From Pseudonocardia sp. TRM90224 (GTDB taxonomy: Bacteria > Actinomycetota > Actinomycetes > Mycobacteriales > Pseudonocardiaceae): DNA of 64,000 nucleotides. Shown here in pieces: positions 59,920 to 64,000 of this stretch (its first letter is position 1; the number at the start of each line of letters is the position of its first letter). The DNA lies in NCBI RefSeq assembly GCF_021245725.1, contig NZ_JAJGSX010000029.1:55796-119795 (forward strand), read 5' to 3'. The notes below the pieces were generated by a model. That model was not told the origin of the DNA, searched no databases, and saw only the letters and a list, made by a program, of their open reading frames with translations. A program made the position numbers and the translations under genes.

Positions 59920-60406
59920 CCATCCGGCAGAGAGTGCACGCCGATGCGTCCGTGACAGGTATGACTAGCGCCTCAAGTTATGGAATGAAGCTGCGATCTC
60001 GCTCAGCCCTATGTTCGTCAGACCCATCCGGGTCCAGGGCCCACCGTGGGGCATCGACCTCGCAGCGGCGGCGGCACCAAGCCAGCGATGCCTTGCCCAG
60101 AGCTAGTTGGCGCGATAACGCTTGAGGTTTGCCGCGCCAGGTGCGGCGGCCACCACACTCGCTCGGCCAGGCAAGTCCGGCGCGGATGATCACCGCCAGA
60201 ACGAGCCCGTCGGCGGTCAGAGAGTGACCGGCACGTCGATCCGACCCAACACTGGCTCGAATGAGCGATCTTGTTCACATTCGCTCTTGTCGTGACGCGT
60301 GGAAGGTTGAGGCGCCTGCAACCCGCATCCCGGGACGTCACTGCTCTCGAATCTGCCCTCGGGTCACGACACTGGACTGGAGAGATGGCATCGGGAGAAT
60401 TGCAGT
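59920..60406. other. Gap between the creatininase and the next hypothetical gene
   Basis: About 490 bases; no gene recognised. The GGGAGA ribosome site of the next gene lies at its right end. Confidence 0.5.
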
Positions 60407-61276
60407 GTGGGCAGCACAGGTGCGGCGGTCGATGCTCAAGTCGGTGAGCGGTGGGCCTACCGGGCGCGCGGGATCGACCCTTTGGTCGAGGTGGAGGTCG
60501 TGCGGCACGGCAGCAAGACCCCTGCTCGGGTGCTCGTGCGGTGGATCGCAGCCGAGGATGAAGGGCGTGAGGAGTGGGTGCCGCCGGCCCGGTTGAAGGT
60601 GGCGTGGTCCGATCGGGTCGAGTTCATTGCCCGCGAACAGCGCTGGGCAGCCGTTCGCGCCGTAGCAGATCTGGACAACACCACGGTGGATTGGGCGCTG
60701 GGCGAAGTGTTCGACAATCTCCCGGACTGGTCCTACGCGCGGCCCTATCGCAACCACGGCCTCGTCGGAGTACTCGAGATCGCCGACCTTGAAGCCATGC
60801 TGGCCGACCTCGACCTCGAACAGACCGTGGTGGAGCACCCGCTGAGCTTCGTCGACGACGGGATGCTGGTTGTGCCGTGGCCCGTCACCGAGGTCGTGGC
60901 TCGCCGCCTCGCGGAAACCTACGCCCACAGGTTGCTCCCGATCCTGGACGGTCTCGACGCGGAAGCCGACCGGCACAACCGGTGGGGCTACATGAGCGGC
61001 GACCACCACATGCCAGCCGACATCTGTGCTGAGACCGACGCAGAATTCCGGCCAGGGCGGGACATGGCCCGCGACTGGTGCGGCCAACCGGCCCGCGACC
61101 GCCACGACGAACTCGTCGCCCTACGCGAGGAAGTCATCCGGCTGGGACTGCTGGTCGAATCGGCAGTCACCGCACTTCGTGCCGCCGGAGCAGATAAGCC
61201 CGCGGGCCGGATCGAACGGGAGCTCGGCGTCCCGATCGCCGACATCCGCGCCCAACGCGCCGCCCACCCCAGGTAA
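60407..61276 (+). CDS. Hypothetical protein of mobile-element type
   Basis: 289 residues from GTG 60407. The N-terminal part is a small beta domain (GERWAYRARGIDPLVEVEVVRHGSKTPARVLVRWI) with an SH3-like/Tudor-like look and WVPPARLKVAW after it. The middle is helical (LAETYAHRLLPILDGLDAEADRH), and the C-terminus is a helix (RHDELVALREEVIRLGLLVESAVTALRAAG) followed by RIERELGVPIADIRAQRAAH. I do not recognise a characterised family. It converges on the 469-residue gene with eight bases between stops. Confidence 0.65.
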   Translation: MGSTGAAVDAQVGERWAYRARGIDPLVEVEVVRHGSKTPARVLVRWIAAEDEGREEWVPPARLKVAWSDRVEFIAREQRWAAVRAVADLDNTTVDWALGEVFDNLPDWSYARPYRNHGLVGVLEIADLEAMLADLDLEQTVVEHPLSFVDDGMLVVPWPVTEVVARRLAETYAHRLLPILDGLDAEADRHNRWGYMSGDHHMPADICAETDAEFRPGRDMARDWCGQPARDRHDELVALREEVIRLGLLVESAVTALRAAGADKPAGRIERELGVPIADIRAQRAAHPR

Positions 61277-61284
61277 TCCATCGA

Positions 61285-62694
61285 TCAGCGCTGATCAGGC
61301 CCGTACGGGCTCCACCTGCGGAGGTAAGGACGCAGGTCCTCTGGCTTCGGCTCATCCGTCGCAGGTGACAGATCGGCGCGGCTGCGAGGATCAAGCTGTT
61401 CGGCGTACCCGAGAGCCCATGCAATCCAAGCTTGCCGCTGCTCGGTGTGCTCATCGGCGGCGACGTCGTCGAGGTCGGCGCAGTACGCGCGAATCCGGGC
61501 CGCGCGCTCCCACGCCTCGAGCTGCTCTTCCAGCGCTGTGACCCGGCGCGCATGGTCGAAGGCGTCGCGCGCAGCGGCCATAGCGGCTTCCCACTCACGC
61601 TGCTTCTGCTCGGCCGCTCGTTCCTGCGCGCGCTGCCGATCCACCATCGCGGTGAGCCTGGTATCGATGTCATCCCATGCGGCGCCGAGCTTGTCCTCCA
61701 GTCGCCAACGTTGACGATCAGCCCACGACCGCCGCCGGAAGCTGATACTCCAGTCCTCATCCAGCTGCAGCCGCAACCGTCCACTCGGCACCGACTGCCG
61801 CTCCGGCTGGATCCGCTGCCACGAGTACCGCTTCACCCCTTCTGTGGAATCTGGGTCTGGCAGGACGTCTCGTTCCTCGGTCTCCTCAACCAGGTGCGCC
61901 ACCACCAGCCACCCATCCCGCCGGAAGGCCACACCACCATCTGTTTGGTCAGCCCAACCAACCGTGCACCCGGCAGCCTCTGCGGCAGAGAACAGCACGT
62001 GCAACAACCTGAGCGCGCGCGGTACCTGCGTCGTCGAAATACCCAGCGTGGCACCGCGGCCGATCAACGGCGTCAGCAGCGGGTGCAGCACCTCAATCTC
62101 GTCCGGCACCACGAGCACCAGACGCGGCGACGATGCGGGCCCGGCCCCGGGTGCCGTCCGCAGCTCGACAACAAGGTCGCCATGATCGCGGCCACGGAAC
62201 ACGATCTGCATTCCGCTCGGGGTCCGGCCGCTTGCTCGCGCCGCGTAGATGGCCGCTCGCCACGCCGCCCGCACGTGATCACTTGGTTCAAGTACCGAGA
62301 ACCGCCCCTCCGTCTCCAACCGGCGGAACAGCTCGTCAACCCCAACGCCCTCCACCACCACTACAGATCCCGGTCGCGTACCCCCGGCGGGTCCCGGCCT
62401 GGTGTCCGCGGCCACGTCCTGGCGAGCCCGAGCGGCGACCTGTCCACGAGTTTTGCCCCGGGCGGGCTCAGATTTTGCTGGGTGGAAGCCATGGGTCAGG
62501 TAGTGCAGTCCAGCATCCGTGCAGGTGGCCGACCATGAGCCAGCAGCGTGGGAGATCATGACGAGCTTCCGGTCCCGCAACGCCCTCGCCGATTGCTTGT
62601 AGGTGTGATCGCCCATCACACCCGGCGCACACCCCTCGGCGATCCACCGCAACACAGCCACCTGCCGATCGCTGAGCGAATCAGTCAACCGCAT
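61285..62694 (-). CDS. Hypothetical protein with N-terminal winged-helix-like region and coiled coil
   Basis: 469 residues. The first 70 residues look like a winged helix (LSDRQVAVLRWIAEGCAPGVM; YKQSARALRDRKLVMISHAAGSWSATCTDAGLHYLTHGF). Residues 110-280 form an alpha/beta middle (ELFRRLETEGRFSVL; VEVLHPLLTPLIGRGATLGIS). Residues 335-420 are a long charged helix rich in Arg, Glu and Ala (QRAQERAAEQKQREWEAAMA), a probable coiled coil. Proteins like this occur in actinobacterial integrated elements; the function is unknown. A role in element regulation is possible. Confidence 0.65.
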   Translation of the reverse strand: MRLTDSLSDRQVAVLRWIAEGCAPGVMGDHTYKQSARALRDRKLVMISHAAGSWSATCTDAGLHYLTHGFHPAKSEPARGKTRGQVAARARQDVAADTRPGPAGGTRPGSVVVVEGVGVDELFRRLETEGRFSVLEPSDHVRAAWRAAIYAARASGRTPSGMQIVFRGRDHGDLVVELRTAPGAGPASSPRLVLVVPDEIEVLHPLLTPLIGRGATLGISTTQVPRALRLLHVLFSAAEAAGCTVGWADQTDGGVAFRRDGWLVVAHLVEETEERDVLPDPDSTEGVKRYSWQRIQPERQSVPSGRLRLQLDEDWSISFRRRSWADRQRWRLEDKLGAAWDDIDTRLTAMVDRQRAQERAAEQKQREWEAAMAAARDAFDHARRVTALEEQLEAWERAARIRAYCADLDDVAADEHTEQRQAWIAWALGYAEQLDPRSRADLSPATDEPKPEDLRPYLRRWSPYGPDQR

Positions 62695-62874
62695 CCCAGG
62701 ATGGTGACACCAAGAGCCAACTCGACACCACCAAGGAATGGGCGGCGACGGCGTTCATCGCCATGAAGCGCCAGGTTCGGTCATCTGTGCAGGATGGCGG
62801 TGGCGAGCAGCGACGAGCGAGCAACGCCGCGTCGAGCCACTTGGATCTGAAGCAACGTGCACGTCACCGATCGG

Positions 62875-63516
62875 CTACTCCACGACGTGCGTGGCGACCG
62901 ATGTCAGAGCCAGCCCCGCCCAGCCTCGGGCGACTGGTTGTGCTTGGGCGTTGACGATTACTGTCCCGTCACGTCGCGATGCGTATGCGTCGCCGGTGTA
63001 GCGGACGGACCGGTACCGACCGCGCTCGCGCGAAAGTTCGGTGATATTCCCCGTTCCGGGGCGGTCGAGCAGCTGCTTGAGCTGTCGCGTCTCGGCATCC
63101 GTTGCCATCTCGACCCAGGACACGGCGACAAGAGCCACGTCGCCCTTGGGATCCCGCAGTTCGAACTGTGCTCGGTGAAGGGCTACGCAAGGGTGTACGC
63201 GGAAGAACTGCTGGACCTCTCCGTATGAGTTGCCAGCACAGTCCGAGTCGTCATCTGTGAAACGACCGGTCAGGCGAACCCCTCGGCTCGCCAACCGGAC
63301 CTCGGCAGTCGACGAGTTGCGAGAGGTGACACGAGCGTTGACCCTCCCACCAGCGGAAACTGACCCGGCCGACGGAGATCCTCCCAAGGAGGCCGCGGAG
63401 CCGGCAGAAACGCCGCCAGCACCAAGGACGACTGCGACACCGACGGCGAGAACGACCCCGCCACCCTTGCTCCCGGGATCGCTTCCCCCGCCTGCACCGC
63501 CGATGCGTCGCGCCAC
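62875..63516 (-). CDS. Putative secreted or membrane-anchored hypothetical protein
   Basis: 213 residues. After a short Gly/Arg-rich start there is one hydrophobic helix (GGGVVLAVGVAVVLGAGGVSAG), then a Ser/Gly-rich linker and a domain with HPCVALHRAQFELRD, VALVAVSWVEMATDAETRQLKQLLDRPGTGNITELSRE and YTGDAYASRRDGTVIVNAQAQPV. I recall similar proteins near conjugation genes of actinomycetes, but no function is known. It should sit outside the membrane, anchored by the N-terminal helix. Confidence 0.62.
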   Translation of the reverse strand: MARRIGGAGGGSDPGSKGGGVVLAVGVAVVLGAGGVSAGSAASLGGSPSAGSVSAGGRVNARVTSRNSSTAEVRLASRGVRLTGRFTDDDSDCAGNSYGEVQQFFRVHPCVALHRAQFELRDPKGDVALVAVSWVEMATDAETRQLKQLLDRPGTGNITELSRERGRYRSVRYTGDAYASRRDGTVIVNAQAQPVARGWAGLALTSVATHVVE

Positions 63517-63644
63517 TTGCTCCCCCAGTCCTTGGGCTGACCGGGACTCAGTCGGCGCGCTGCGCCGATGCGTTACACGATCCGTGATGGTCGATCGGCC
63601 TTTCGAGTCTTACGAGGTGATCGGGCTAGCCTGGTCACAGAGGT

Positions 63645-63923
<279 letters not shown>

Positions 63924-64000
63924 CCCCGGTGATTCATGAGGGCTGGTAATCGACCTTGGTGGCATGATCGGTGCGGGATTTCTAGTCGGGCCGTGAGTCA

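Overview
The window comes from a high-GC actinomycete. Many genes start with GTG, stops and starts often overlap as ATGA or GTGA, thiC is preceded by a TPP riboswitch, a small WXG100/EspC/YbaB cluster is present, and the MatB-like enzyme resembles those of Streptomyces. A pseudonocardial genome (Pseudonocardia or a relative) is my inference; nothing here fixes the genus.

Positions 1 to about 46,000 look like ordinary chromosome. (a) 1-8,179: an IclR-controlled catabolic locus. A MatC-like dicarboxylate carrier, a class III CoA-transferase, an enoyl-CoA hydratase and the IclR regulator lie on the minus strand. A class V aminotransferase and a 977-residue FAD/4Fe-4S 2-hydroxyacid dehydrogenase diverge from them across an IclR-like palindrome. 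(b) 8,231-9,764: a YbaB-like, EspC-like and WXG100-type triplet. (c) 9,854-17,413: thiC with its riboswitch, small flavin and lipid-binding folds, a Phd/VapC pair, a PfkB kinase with an apparent ATC start, a DUF1707 protein and an ABC exporter with Pro/Gln-rich tails. (d) 17,491-26,727: two lipoproteins, a PHP phosphoesterase, matB with an FAD oxidase, a renalase-like protein, a flavin monooxygenase with a divergent TetR regulator, and a siderophore-interacting protein. (e) 26,735-30,770: a thiolase-like/acyl-CoA dehydrogenase/MazF-like operon with a tiny Cys-rich protein downstream, then a DUF2461 gene. (f) 30,917-45,668: a two-component system, two GT39 transferases flanking a GT2-GtrA fusion, an acyl-CoA synthetase, a sucrase/ferredoxin-like protein, paired PH-domain membrane proteins, a HerA-like ATPase and oligoribonuclease.

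Three families of long inverted repeats punctuate this backbone, ten copies in all. Most sit at gene ends and probably act as terminators. One copy is translated in frame inside the dehydrogenase, and two copies supply the C-terminal residues and stop codon of unrelated genes.

A tRNA-His/tRNA-Lys pair with a strong terminator ends the backbone near 46,010. Beyond it is an accessory, partly decayed region of uneven GC. It holds an intact two-gene module of unknown function (46,787-48,126), a frameshifted Nudix gene, a frameshifted ScoMcrA-like HNH nuclease, and an intact ATPase plus HNH pair resembling Septu (PtuA/PtuB) whose ATPase carries an extra, possibly PUA/EVE-like N-terminal domain. 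A broken MobF relaxase-helicase follows, then a degenerate stretch, a divergent creatininase, and hypothetical genes typical of actinobacterial mobile elements. The last of these encodes an excisionase-type helix-turn-helix protein interrupted by a heptanucleotide repeat. The region reads as the remains of an integrative/conjugative element in which defence-type genes survived while transfer genes decayed.
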